From Lottia gigantea (lineage: Eukaryota; Mollusca; Gastropoda; Lottiidae), in NCBI RefSeq assembly GCF_000327385.1, contig NW_008706746.1:4494156-4558155 (forward strand): a stretch of 64,000 bases of DNA, given 5' to 3'. The notes beneath the pieces are model-generated. The model did no database searches and was not told the origin of the DNA. It saw only the letters and a program-made list of their open reading frames with translations. Shown here one piece after another: positions 1 through 11,600 of the stretch. The first letter of the stretch is position 1. Every line of letters starts with the position of its first letter. Made by a program: the position numbers and the translations under genes.

Positions 1-1080
1 ATCCCAGGAAGCTCAGCAACGAATTTGCTGCACCCTTAACTACCCTTTTTCAACAATCACTGCCTACAAACTGGAAAAAGGCCAATACCACACCAATATT
101 TAAGAAAGGTTCGAAAACAAAACCAGCTACTACTGTCTCATAAGCCTTACCAGCATAATAATGACTAAGGAATCCATTCCAAGAGACACCATAATGCACC
201 ACCTTGAAAGCAATCAGTCTTCTTACCAAACATCAATATGGATTTAGATCAAGACACTCTACAGTTACTCAACTCTTAGAAGTATTGGACTTTCTGATCG
301 AGTCAATTGATGAAGCTAATCCTGTGAACATAATCTACCTAGATTTCCAAAGAGCCTTTAACAAAGTGCATCACAAAAGACTTCTTATGAAACTCCGCGC
401 CCATTGAATCTCTGACCCACTGCTGAAATGGATCGAGAGCTTCTTAACTGAACAAAAATAACTCATCTTGGATGAAGGTCGGAGGCGGAGTACCTCAAGG
501 CAGTGTCCTAGGTCCGGTTGTCTTCCTGATTTTTATAAATAACATCCCTGACGCTGTACAGTCATTCACCAACTCTTTGCTGATTGGAAGTTACCACACA
601 TACCTGCAGCATGACTTAGGCACTTTGATGGTATGGACACGAAGATGGCAAATGAATTTTAATCTCGAAAAGTGCAATTCCCTACACATTTAACGACATT
701 TACCACCAGTACTACAGATATCATCAACCCTGTACCACTAAAGCAAGATTCAGAAGAACCTGAGAATAATATTTCAAGACAATCTTATATTCAGTGTTCA
801 AATAGCTGCAGGTTTTTAAAAAGGGAACGCACAACCATCAACCATGAGATGCTTGTGCCACTGATACGCCCTCATTTGCAATATGAAGTCACCGTTGGCA
901 TCTAATAAACAACAAAGACATCACAACTGTTGAGAATGTCCAGAGAAGAACAACAAAATAATTACAGCGCTGAAACATAAAACGTACCCCAAAAGACTAA
1001 GAAAAATTGGAATTCCCAAGTGGGCTACTTCATCATTCAGTAAATCATTGGGCATCCGTCACTATAGTGATGTGATGTAA
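1..1080 (+). mobile_element. Decayed non-LTR retrotransposon (CR1-like LINE), reverse-transcriptase 3' part
   Basis: The + strand carries an RT in pieces. From base 3, frame 3 reads through NWKKANTTPIFKKGSKT, the finger motif of CR1/Jockey-type RTs. Bases 204-407 give HQYGFRSRHSTVTQLLEVLD and IIYLDFQRAFNKVHHKRLL, the latter holding the first catalytic Asp region. Bases 472-693 (a different frame) give GVPQGSVLGPVVFLIFINN and MNFNLEKCNSLHI, and the YADD catalytic box is not preserved. Further weak homology continues to LVPLIRPHLQYE (about 850-890) and VQRRTTK (about 940). At least one frameshift and several stops break it, so it is dead. It continues off the left edge, and its 3' end is not sharply defined. 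Confidence 0.85.
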
Positions 1081-3915
1081 ATGTGCTTTCAAATTGAAAA
1101 AAAAACCTGTCAAACTGAGGGTGTCTTGGTGTTACAAATAGGGGACAGACTGATTAATGAGGGGAAAGCTTTTGGCGTTGAGATTCTCAATGCAGCAACG
1201 CGACAGTCGTAAGCCTCCCATAAAGGGGCTTGAAAAATAGGTGCATTCTGACCATAGTGTTATATAACTCTAACACATAATTTTTGGGTAAACGTATAAA
1301 AATCATATTTGAAATTTCTCAGAAGAAAGGTACTATTCTGAGGGGACTAGACTCTAGTTAATATTTAAAAAGATTCAATAATATATTTAGATATGGTATT
1401 TAATAATAATAATGAAATATTAATAATGATATACAGTACAATGATAATAAACTAATACTTTCAGATACTACAAAAATATACATTATGCATTGATTGAACA
1501 CTACACAACACTTCTAAATATACATATTTCATTTCAAAATAAGTTTATATGAACAGTTTTTAAATACAAGTTGTTTGTATTTCCTTGCGTCTTTTTTGAT
1601 TAAAGTAGGGTTCAACTTTGATGTATTTTCAATTTTAACAGGAAATTTATAGACAAAAGACAGACAGTTTTTAAATCCAATATCATAAAAATAGGATTTT
1701 TTTATGCAGATCAATATATTTTTGGCTTCTAAATTTATGAAAGATATATTACTTTTGTTTGAAAAGTGAGAAATTTATTACAAGAAGTAAAGATATAACA
1801 GTAAAAATAATAGCCATAAATTTCAAGACAAGGCAAAAGTCAAAAAGGTCCAGACTAGACTCATTATGCCTAACTATTGAAGAGAAAATAAACAGTTCAG
1901 TTTCACTTACACATACAGCCTGAGTCTACAGCATGAACGCATATATAAACAATTTACATTAAAGATTATAATCCTTTATATGCTTAAATAGATTTTAGAC
2001 TGTATCTCTCTTTCAAAATTTATAAACTAATTCTAATTTGCCTTTTTCTAAACAACTACACACTTGTATATCCAGATTGAGGTAGAAAAATATTATTTGA
2101 TCAAAATAGAGAAACATTGTTAAAGATACTGACACATAATATAGTGATACATACATATGTTTAAAAGCAAATAACTGAACACGAAATAATGAACTTTATG
2201 CCACTCTTTCGACATCACTTTCGAAATTTAAAAATGATATGGCACAATCATTGTTAAAATAAACAAAATGTAGTTAAAATATGTAAATAGAACAATTCAT
2301 TTTGCTGTTTTATCAAACAACTAATTTCAGATATGCAATATGGAGCTCTAAGTTTCGTTAAATCAAAATAATGATTGACAATGTTGCTGACTTTTTCATA
2401 TACTTACACTAAGTAATAAGGTGTGTTCTAAACTTGAACATGGTAAAATGTCTCATAATATAATTTCAGTTACCTGAAGGAATTTCACATTATATAAATA
2501 ATTCAAAGCCTTATTCACAGCAGCCTTTTTTAAATTATTAAATCTAATATAATCTCTATTTTGTAAGTTGGTTGATAATAAAAATGCTATGCGCTTTGTC
2601 CAGTGGTCTTTATGACTAATCTTAGAGAATACCAAATAAAGTACATGTATATAGAACAATCTCAATCAATTAGAGATGGACTTACTGTAACTGTCACAAG
2701 AAATTCTTTGTATTGTTTGAAGGATAATAGGTGACCAATTGTACAGGTTTGACTGTATCTTTGACAATTACTAGTATAAATAATTTTTACAGTTAAGTTT
2801 TTGTTTTGAACTTTTTCAGATGGGCTTACTAAAATATAAGAAAAAATACTTTAAGTTTAAAACTGATATTCATATGTAACTGAAACTAATAAACAATGTA
2901 TACACGTAACAAATTTCAGTATAAAAAGTACAATTTGTCATAAATAATGCTATATATAAATATAATATATAGAAAAATAAACACAATAATATGTAGAAGC
3001 CTTTAAAACACAAATGTGATAATTTTACAAATACAGCTGTGTTCACAAATCAATTACTATTTATAGAAAATAGACTTCTCATCTTCATATTTTGAGATTG
3101 TGAACAAATTTCTTATAAACAGACATTTGTAATGCATTTAAAGATGGGTTTCGTTATTGACAAATTAAGCAAACTTTTTCATTAAATGGTGTTTCTAATG
3201 AATTATCATGTATTCTTCATCATATCATTATGTTCTTATTGCATATAATTAAGAGTTTTAACCAATCATAAATGAAAATAAGGGAATCCATCTTTAAGTG
3301 TGCTTCAACAACAAATTATCATTAACAAATTATTAATTAATCTAGGGGTCTAAATTTCTAACCCCTAGTTTAAGATTCTAAAATTTGATTATGTTATTTG
3401 ATGATATATTGGGCAAGATATTTATAACCTTTAAATAGCACATATAATTTAATTAAATTTTAAATAATAGTTCCCCTTTTTGTTGAATAATAGGTTAACT
3501 CAATAATAACAAATATCTTCACTATATACTGCTCAATACATCAATTGTAGAGCAATATAGAAATATTAAAACAGAACCTGAAACATGTTGTTACTCAGAG
3601 TTTCATGCTGTGTGATCTTCAAAAAATTGATCTATTTCAGTCTATGTCCCTATGTCTGTACCTCGAGATAAGTTTGGATCCTTGTTCATTTTTAAAAAAG
3701 TGTTGTTAAAGGAATTGATGATGGAAAGCTTTTCTGTTTAACACGTTTTACTTTGATCAAGGGTATGTATGTCTTTTGCTTGGTTTTTGAAAGTCTGAAT
3801 TATTTGTCTGTATTATTTGTGATGTTTCTAAACGATGGATCTTAACATACATATTCACCTTGTTTCATTTATTTCACTATTTCATTCTGCTCTATAGTAT
3901 AAAACAATTAACAAT
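1081..3915. other. Non-coding, AT-rich stretch with one dispersed repeat
   Basis: No ORF with recognisable content is present on either strand. The composition is strongly AT-rich with short homopolymers. The only structure I can support is the dispersed repeat at about 3147-3308, described separately. This lies downstream of the laminin gene. Confidence 0.6.
3147..3308. repeat. Dispersed repeat, copy 1 (partner at about 34321-34680)
   Basis: Bases 3160-3308 match 34325-34680 in order, sharing blocks such as AAATTAAGCAA, GGTGTTTCTAATGA, ATCATATCATT, CATATAATTAAG and CATCTTTAAGTGT, with moderate divergence. The second copy carries about 200 extra bases in the middle. I do not recognise the family. 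It has no visible terminal repeats or coding content, so a SINE-like or solo fragment of a larger element is possible. Confidence 0.6.
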
Positions 3916-4679
3916 AATACCCCTTTCGCACTGCAAAAGTAATTCGGTTCTATCCAGTTCTATCCGAATAACTTCCGGTTGTTTTCGCACTGGCAAAAAA
4001 AACTTATTCGGTTATAACCAGAAGTTATCCAGATAGAAAAATCTAACTCAAGAGGTGGATTTTGTCTGGATACGATCCAGATAAGTGGCAGTGCGAAACC
4101 AAACAAGAAGTTATCCGGATAAGTTTATCACGTGGGGTGTCACGTGTATAAGCACTTCAAAATGGCTCCTGTTGGCGGGGACGTTATAATGATATTTGAC
4201 AGGATTAATAAAGTACACGAATTGTCTAGGAAAAGAATGAATATATATCGGAAGAGGAAACAGAAAATGCTTTTGTTTTTATTTTCATATTTTTTATTTA
4301 TAAATAAGGAATTTCAGTCCCGTCAACTGTGGGTGCAAGCTGGCATTATTAATCTGAGTTGGCAATAGTTGAAAAAACATGTTTATTCCTCTTCATGCCA
4401 TCTAATTCATCTTGAATTTTAGTATCGCCCCAGACAGCGAGCATGCAGCGAATTTCGTCTTTGCTCCAATTATAATTGCCAGCGTCCATATTTGTTTTTA
4501 ATGTTTTGTCACGGGACATGATGTGTTACTAAAAATAAAAAGTTATCCAGATAGCGGCTATCCAGATAGGATTGCAGGACAAAAGCAACCCGAACCAAAT
4601 CGAACCGAACTGAATCGGATTTTTCTATTCGGTTATAACCGAATTCAATAATTCAGTTGTGCAGTGCAAAAGGGGTATT
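3916..4679. mobile_element. Non-autonomous DNA transposon with terminal inverted repeats (Harbinger-like)
   Basis: The left end reads ATACCCCTTTCGCACTGC; the right end, reverse-complemented, reads ATACCCCTTTTGCACTGC, so the TIRs are about 20 bp with one mismatch. Subterminal sequence is rich in variants of CGGTTATAACCGAA and TTATCCGGATA arranged as inverted copies. Length is about 760 bp. A small reverse-strand ORF (4349-4519) inside resembles the Myb/trihelix accessory protein of PIF/Harbinger elements, which suggests a deletion derivative of that superfamily. I could not identify a clean 3-bp target-site duplication. Confidence 0.75.
4349..4519 (-). pseudogene. Truncated Myb/SANT (trihelix)-like DNA-binding fragment in the transposon
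   Basis: The ORF starts ATG at 4519 and stops at 4349, encoding 56 residues. Its core NYNWSKDEIRCMLAVWGD, then DELDGMKRNKHVFSTIA, fits the start of the Myb_DNA-bind_4 / trihelix fold: a Trp-Ser-x-Glu/Asp-Glu opening, a second Trp in helix 1, and an RNK.V/I motif. Full domains run about 80-90 residues, so helix 3 is missing here and the piece either is a truncated remnant or continued through a lost intron. Such proteins are encoded beside the transposase in PIF/Harbinger elements. Family assignment is by eye. Confidence 0.55.
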
Positions 4680-5265
4680 TATCTATTCTATCTTATTCTG
4701 TCTTTGATTATTCAATGAGGTATATTTATTCTTGAAATAATAGATCACATCAAAATTTAGAAGGATTTAAAATCTGGTTTCATCTAAATATTAAATAGCA
4801 GTTGCTTGTAAGTACTATGGGATGTTGATTTTATTTATGATTGTAAAAAGGCTTTTGTTTTATATTTCCCTGAGAAATAATTTTGTCCGCAAACATAAAT
4901 TTCTGAACAATAACCAACAAACAAATATATTTCAAAACTAACCTTTAATCCTTTCAAAGCACCAAGATTAAAACCTTTAATTTCATCTTAAAATCATTTG
5001 CCAATTTTAATTTTAGTAAAAAATTTTTGTCTACTGTCATAATAGATTTGTCATAATCTGATTAAAATATCAAAATTGTTTTTTCAGAAGGTTATATAAC
5101 TAAGACTTGAGTTTGAATCTGATTGTAAGAATCTAAAATAAACTCTTGTCAATTTAAAACTTTCACCTAAATCTCACATGATCTTAAATTCACAGTCTTA
5201 TCTACGATCTGTTATCCATGAATGATTTTAAACTTGAATCTGAACTGCTTTTCTTTTCAGTAAAT
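4680..5265 (-). other. Laminin 3' untranslated and downstream region
   Basis: Downstream of the laminin stop (minus strand) the sequence is AT-rich without ORFs. Candidate AATAAA polyadenylation signals read on the minus strand at 4830-4835 and 4725-4730, 430-540 nt beyond the stop. Neither can be confirmed from sequence alone. The transposon at 3916-4679 bounds the region. Confidence 0.4.
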
Positions 5266-8200
5266 CTAAAATATAGGACAAGCTGTTCTGCGTACACTAC
5301 CAAATTCCACCAAATCATACCAATCTAAAGGTTTATTTTTGATTTTGATGTCTCTAATACACCCCATAAATCCTGCATTTACACTAGTGGCTGCTTGATC
5401 TTTAAATGCAACTGAAAAAAATATAATTAGTTTTTTTCAGTGATCAAATTCAACATTAATAGAATACTTTTTTACATCATATTTCTATGATTTGCTGATA
5501 TGTCCAAAGTCCTTTATTGGAATGCTATTTACTTATTCCAGAACTATATTCCTTCCTTATATGAATTTTGTATTCCAAAGATGTGTCATCAGCAAGGGTT
5601 TTAAGCAGGTTTAAGAAGTTGTAAGGAGTTTTTTTTGCCCTTGTAAGTCATTTTTCCATTTCCACTATATTTTCAGTTTGATATTTACAGTTCTTCGAGA
5701 CCAGATTATAAGATTGCCTTTGTGAAACAAATATTACACTCACATTGTGTGCCACCTATAAAAAGTGGAGTTTCAGTTTCCATATATTCAAACTGTCCAG
5801 GACTATTACTGAGAACCTCTTCTTCATTGTCTATTGATAGCCCTATAACATTACCCAATATTCTAGCTTTTACCATATGCCAATTAACATCACAGTATTT
5901 AAATCTGGTGTCAATTTCAGATTTAGCTCTAAATATCTTGGCTCCATTTTTAACTGTAAATTGCACCTGAAAATGAAAATGAACATGAAATCATCATAGA
6001 TAATATCTGCTCTGATCAAGAAATTCTCAATTCATATTCTAAAAAAGAGAAATTTCTTTCCTTGCTGTTAATTCAACCATTGGTTCTGCTGTTATACAGC
6101 TAATAACTTAACAAGTTATTGAGATTGTAAACAAGTTATCTAAATTTTTCAGTCAGATGTTTTGTGGGTCTTGCAGTTCCAATTAAACTACTTTATACAG
6201 TAAATATCACAAAAAATTATAACTTACAGCCTTTACTATTAGTTTTAGTGGAATAACAAGAACCATCAGTCATCTGACTGAAAAATTTAGAAGATTCTTC
6301 AGATTCTAACAGTGTCCCAAATGCCCCTAAATCTTTTCAAATCCTTATTTTCTTAGACTAATATATTTACAATTAGCTTCAGTTCTGCGTGAATCTCAAA
6401 ACATATTTATATATTTAACCTATATAGTACTAGACTTACCTGACCATTGACTAATTCTACAGCTAGTGCTGACTGACCATCATCACTACTACTAGTTATA
6501 ATAATACCATCTTTATCACCGGTACGGAATGATAGTTCTATACTCCAATCTTTAGTTACTCGTACATTCTTTCCTGTAATATTTACTTCTTTAATTGTAC
6601 AAAAGCATGTACTGACAACAGAAGATGAGCTCTTCTGTACATCCTTCAATAAGTACATTGTAAAAAGTGTTGATCTGCACCAGGACCTTGGCCAGTGCTT
6701 TCATGAATACCAGAATCTCATCACTATGTACAAGAGTATAGGCCGAAGCCAAAATTCATCTTTTGTTGTTTGCAATATACTTACTGTAAGCTCCCCATGA
6801 ACTTCTAGAGAAATACGCTCCTCTTTCAACATCTTTATAACACTGACCAACACCACTGATTATTTTAGTATCAGATAAATCTATTAAATCTTTATTAATA
6901 TACACATTTTTAACACAACCTCGTATACTGTTTCTTACCTGGTGAATAAATATTAACAATATATTATACTGATATAATTAGCAAAAAACATCCATAGTTT
7001 ACAAAGATAACAATTTGGATTCAAATGTCGAGCATCCAAATTTTTAACTGTTTAGAAAAAATAAAGAAATTTGATGTCCATTTAATATCATTTAAAATGC
7101 AGCTTAATTATATGGCTAAGATTTACAAACTCTTTTTTTTTTAACAAATCCTTAATGATTCTTGTTAAGTGATTCGACTTACAAAATTCTATTATGCCTA
7201 GTTCACACCAACGGCGAATGCTGCGCTTTAAATCGGCGAGCAAAGCGCCATCATTTTTTGTTTACTTTTCTAAAAATATCACGATCTCCTTAGTAATGTT
7301 ACGATCTGATAAGCTCTGATACGAATTGGTTACGCTTTGGGGACGAATTATTTCCCGATTTGACCAGGCCTTGTTACGCTTTAAATCACGCTTTGATAAG
7401 CTTTATTAAGCTTTGATGCGGTTATGACGCTTTAAATCACGCTCTGATACGATTATCAAGCTCTGTTGTGCATTGTTAAGCTTTGTTACGCATTGGATAA
7501 TTTCGAAATGGCCGATTTCATGCCGCTTTTGATCAAATGGTGACAGACCGTGAAGACTGGGGTCCCCGCTTTGAATAAAGCTCAGTTAAGCTTTCCTACG
7601 CTTTACGTCAAGCTTTGCTGAACTTTGTTACGCTTTGTTAAGCTTTGATACGTTCTCTGCGCTTTAATCAATTCGTGACAGGCGCTTTAATCAATTCGTG
7701 ACAGAGCGCCCAAAATTTTTAAACAGTTTAATATTTTTTTGGCGCTCTTGCCGAATATCCAGCTTTGCTTAAAGCTTTCCAACGATCTATTACGACCCTG
7801 GCGCTTTAGTCGAACTTTGTTACGCTTTGGTACCGCTTTGTACGCCGCTTTAAAGCGCGATCAAAGCGCCGCTGGTGTGAACTGAGCATTACAAAACTCT
7901 CATGTGAAATCATTACTTACCACTTGATCTGTTTTGAGGTCAAAATTATTTGGTAACCCACCAATATAAATAGGTGCATCAATATCTAACTTAGCTCTAA
8001 TTCTAGTTCTTTTAGTCTCTCTATTATCTATTATATACATCAGATCTTTTCTTTCTTTAGTTATTCTTACCTGGAATTAAATTTTATCATTAACCCTTTC
8101 AACAGTTCAGCAGCTCTACCAGCCACACAAATATGTAATATCTAGCTGATGAAACAGACATAACCATAGCCAGTTACATCATATTACTTTCAGGGTATAT

Positions 8201-8621
8201 GATGTTTTATTCTGCTTACACCCAGTGTTTATGGGTTAAAGTTATGGAGGAAAACATGAAAAATGAAGGTACTCTGTCAAAATATGAAGAGGTTTAACTC
8301 CTGACGTACAGCAAAGTTGATAAGCTCCTAATAAATACCAATAATGCCATTAAGGTGGATCATAACATGAAAAAAATTCTAAATCAAACTTATTTAAATA
8401 GTCTTTTTATATTGTATTCTGGTAAAGTACTTACTGAATGCCAGCGTCCATCATTATATGTTTGTCTTGATTGTGTAGTCGTTGGTACTGTTCTAATATA
8501 GGATATCTCTAAATAGCCTGATTTTAACTGTGCTGCTATGTAGTCAGACTGCTCACCATTGGTTATAAAGGCAAATAATCCATTCTCATAGTATGTTCTA
8601 AACTCAAATGATATGTTAAAA
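5266..8621 (-). CDS. LAMA1/2: Laminin alpha: LG4-LG5 domains and stop, 6 exons
   Basis: LG4 exons: 8435-8621, 7921-8070 and 6785-6938. LG5 exons: 6440-6573, 5738-5966 and 5266-5411. LG4 reads [68 protein letters not shown] and [20 protein letters not shown]5 reads [62 protein letters not shown] and [18 protein letters not shown], then ends RRTACPIF before TAG at 5266-5268. LG4-5 bind dystroglycan, heparin and sulfatides in the family. The start of exon 6440-6573 is slightly uncertain: an acceptor 15 bp upstream is also in phase. I chose ATTACAG then GA because it gives the shorter, more typical inter-domain linker. Confidence 0.92.
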
Positions 8622-11600
8622 CTGAAAACAGAAAGATAATGAATTGGTAAAACAAGCTTTTATGACACTCAGGTTATTCCAGTCATACTCAAAGCAAATT
8701 TAAACAACTTTATATCATCTAGAAGAATTGGTTTTAGCTACCTTTGTTCTTGAAAAAACAAGCCCAGTTAGTTTATGATTAAATATAAAAAAATAAATAT
8801 CCTATCAATCTAAATAGGACTAGCAAACCTAGAGTCCAATCTAAAAAGTGTTAGATTTAATCATATCATATTAAGAGAATTACACAATTCCCCCCCCCCC
8901 CCCTCCCAAAAAAAAATATATCCATACTATCACAGTATCCTTGATATTTTATTAACATAAAGCACTCCACATAATATTTCTGTAAATGGTGAATTCAATC
9001 TTAAGTACATATATGTGTTTTATACAGAAAGTGGGTCTGTGAGATCTCAGACATCTGTAGTACATGTATCTATCAAGGATATAAATGAATGTGCTTAAAA
9101 CATAAAGTACCAAAGATGACAAGACTATTAAAATATTTTCATGCATATGTTAGGAAAGTTTCCAATCAAAGATAGTCAAAATAAAATCATCATAACAAGG
9201 AATAATATCAAAATCTTAGGTGTTTATAAATCATGCAAATATTGGATTCTGTAAAAAGCTTTCTGGCAGGTGACTAATGCTCCTAAATGTTCAAAATGGA
9301 TTGCTTAAAACTGAAAGAAATGGTATCCTATATCAAAATGGCATACTCAAAGAACTAAATAATATGAAAGTGAAAGTACTGCATCACAATCCTACCTGGG
9401 ACCTTTGAAACTGCAACAGGAACGTGGAAAAAAGATAAAAAAGATGCCACTTTTTTGGTTTGCCAGCCATGTTGGATATACAAATTCATTTCAGAGGCAA
9501 TCTTAAAGTTATTGCTGCTTGGGTTTCTAAAACTTTACATTTCTACTACTGCATATGGGCTAATCAAAACTCTAAACAATTTCAGAAAATTTTGATTCCC
9601 TGACCTGTGCCTTCACTGGATTCCAGCTTAATGAAATGATATTAAATATCTTATTGGACAAATGTATCCATATACTTGTGACAATGCTATACCTGTAATG
9701 AAAATCTCTCTTACCTCTTGGAAACATCTCTTCTCTTTACTTTGACTTGTGCAAAACTAGCTTTAGTGTTGCCAAAACTGGAACCACCCTGCTGATAACC
9801 ATAGTCTTGTTTCTGTCCACAAAGTGTTGGTGTGGTACTTTCTGGAAAAGGTGTTGTCGTTACTTCAAGTTTATTAGCTGATGTTGTTTTGTCAGTTTCA
9901 GGAGTTCTTCTTGGGTTGCGGGTTGTTGTAGTCAGACTTGGTCTGGTTGTTAATATCGGTTTGGTTGTAGTCCTTTTATTAGGTTTTCTATTAGTAATGG
10001 CTGGTTCGGTTGCCAAGAAAGGAAATTCATTGTTTGTACCAGTCTCTTCTGGTTCTAAAAAAATTACGAAAAACATTTATATTGGAGTATTTTGTATTGA
10101 CAAAGGCCTTTTTACCTAATACAAAGCAGTGTCCCATTTAAAAAACCCAAATAGTCGAATGTAATAACAGAATGAGTCATTATATGTAAATGATAAATAG
10201 AGTCATCACATGCTACTATAAATAACGGAGAAAGAGTCATCATTTGTAATTAACAGATTCATCATTTGTATATTATAGAAAGATTAATCATTTGTATATT
10301 ATAGAAAGAGTCATCATTTGTATATTATAGAAAGAGTCATCATTTGTATATTATATAAAGAGTCATCATTTGTATATTATAGAAAGAGTCATCATTTGTA
10401 TTTTATATAAAGAGTCATCATTTGTATATTATAGAAAGAGTCATCATTTGTAAATAAATAGAATCTAATCCTTCTTAAATAACACAAAGAACATCTCACA
10501 AAGAACAAAGAAGAATAAAAGTGTAAATATGTCCAGCATAAACTAGAAAAAAAAAGAATTTCATTTAATAACTAACTCTATCTGGCTGTGGAATGTTTCT
10601 GACTATCCTAACTTACCTATGGGTCTGACTGGAGGTACAACATCAAACCTACATCTACCTATATCAGCTCGACTGTACTGTTTGGGATTATTTATAGCTA
10701 TCAAACTAAAATATCAAAATTTCATGATGTGATCATGAAATCAGTTAAACTCATTTGATAAACAAATGCCCACAAAAGAATGTAACAGCAGTACATAATC
10801 ATGTGCTCTTCATACAACAGATTAACAACTGCCCTTTAACTGATGTAATATGCATCAAAGAAGATAAATTATCCTTTGCTTTCAATGATATACAGGCACA
10901 AATACAAGTTATACCACAATACACAGACCAGAACAACCAGAATTGCTTAGAAAATTTTTAGAAACATCAGTTTTTATCAACATTGCTAATAAGAAATCAA
11001 TGAAAGTGATTACATACCGTCCATTAATAATAATATTACTAAGACAACCATCTAGAGGTATTTTAGTTGGTACATTACTACCCAATGTTAAGCCAGTTGG
11101 TGTACCACCTAAATATAAACTTCCACCAGCATCAATACGTATCTGATCACTACCTCTTGGTAAGCGACCTTCAGTGTGTTTTTTATCATCTACCATTAGG
11201 GCAACTCTAAAAATATAATTAAAAAGAGATAAGACAACGCTCACCCTTCAACTCATAATGAAATACAGAGCGATAAATTGTAGTGTTTTAAGATACAGTC
11301 TTTGTAGTCTGACCTGAGAGCAAAAACAAACTTATCCACAGTCATTAAAGAGATGCATGATCAGTATTGTTATTTTATATGGTACAAAAATGTATGTGAG
11401 GTCTATAGCATTGTTGGTTAGAGCATTGGTTCTTAACATGATGTCATTTGCTTGGTTACGTTGAGCAAACGGCGGCTGTGAGTTCAATTCTCAGATCCTT
11501 AAGAATCCTTAACTGTGAACCTAAGCTATTATCCTTGTAAAATATAGTTGTTTATTTCTTTCTTTTATGTTAACAGTAAGCTTTTTTGAAAATCATGCCA

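Noticed and set aside
4132-4368. 78-codon + strand frame as a gene
   Set aside because: It lies inside a TIR element and overlaps the reverse-strand trihelix-like fragment, with no recognisable content of its own.
9715-9760. KVKRRDVSK as a furin-type cleavage site releasing LG4-5
   Set aside because: The basic cluster aligns with the first beta-strand of LG4, where vertebrate chains also have a basic pair, so it is better explained as domain structure.
9832-10119. Hydrophobic Val/Leu-rich + strand frame as a membrane protein
   Set aside because: It is the antisense of Thr/Lys-rich laminin linker codons.
11399-11480. Functional tRNA gene
   Set aside because: A- and B-box-like sequences are separated by an insertion and no cloverleaf closes; a SINE head is the better reading.
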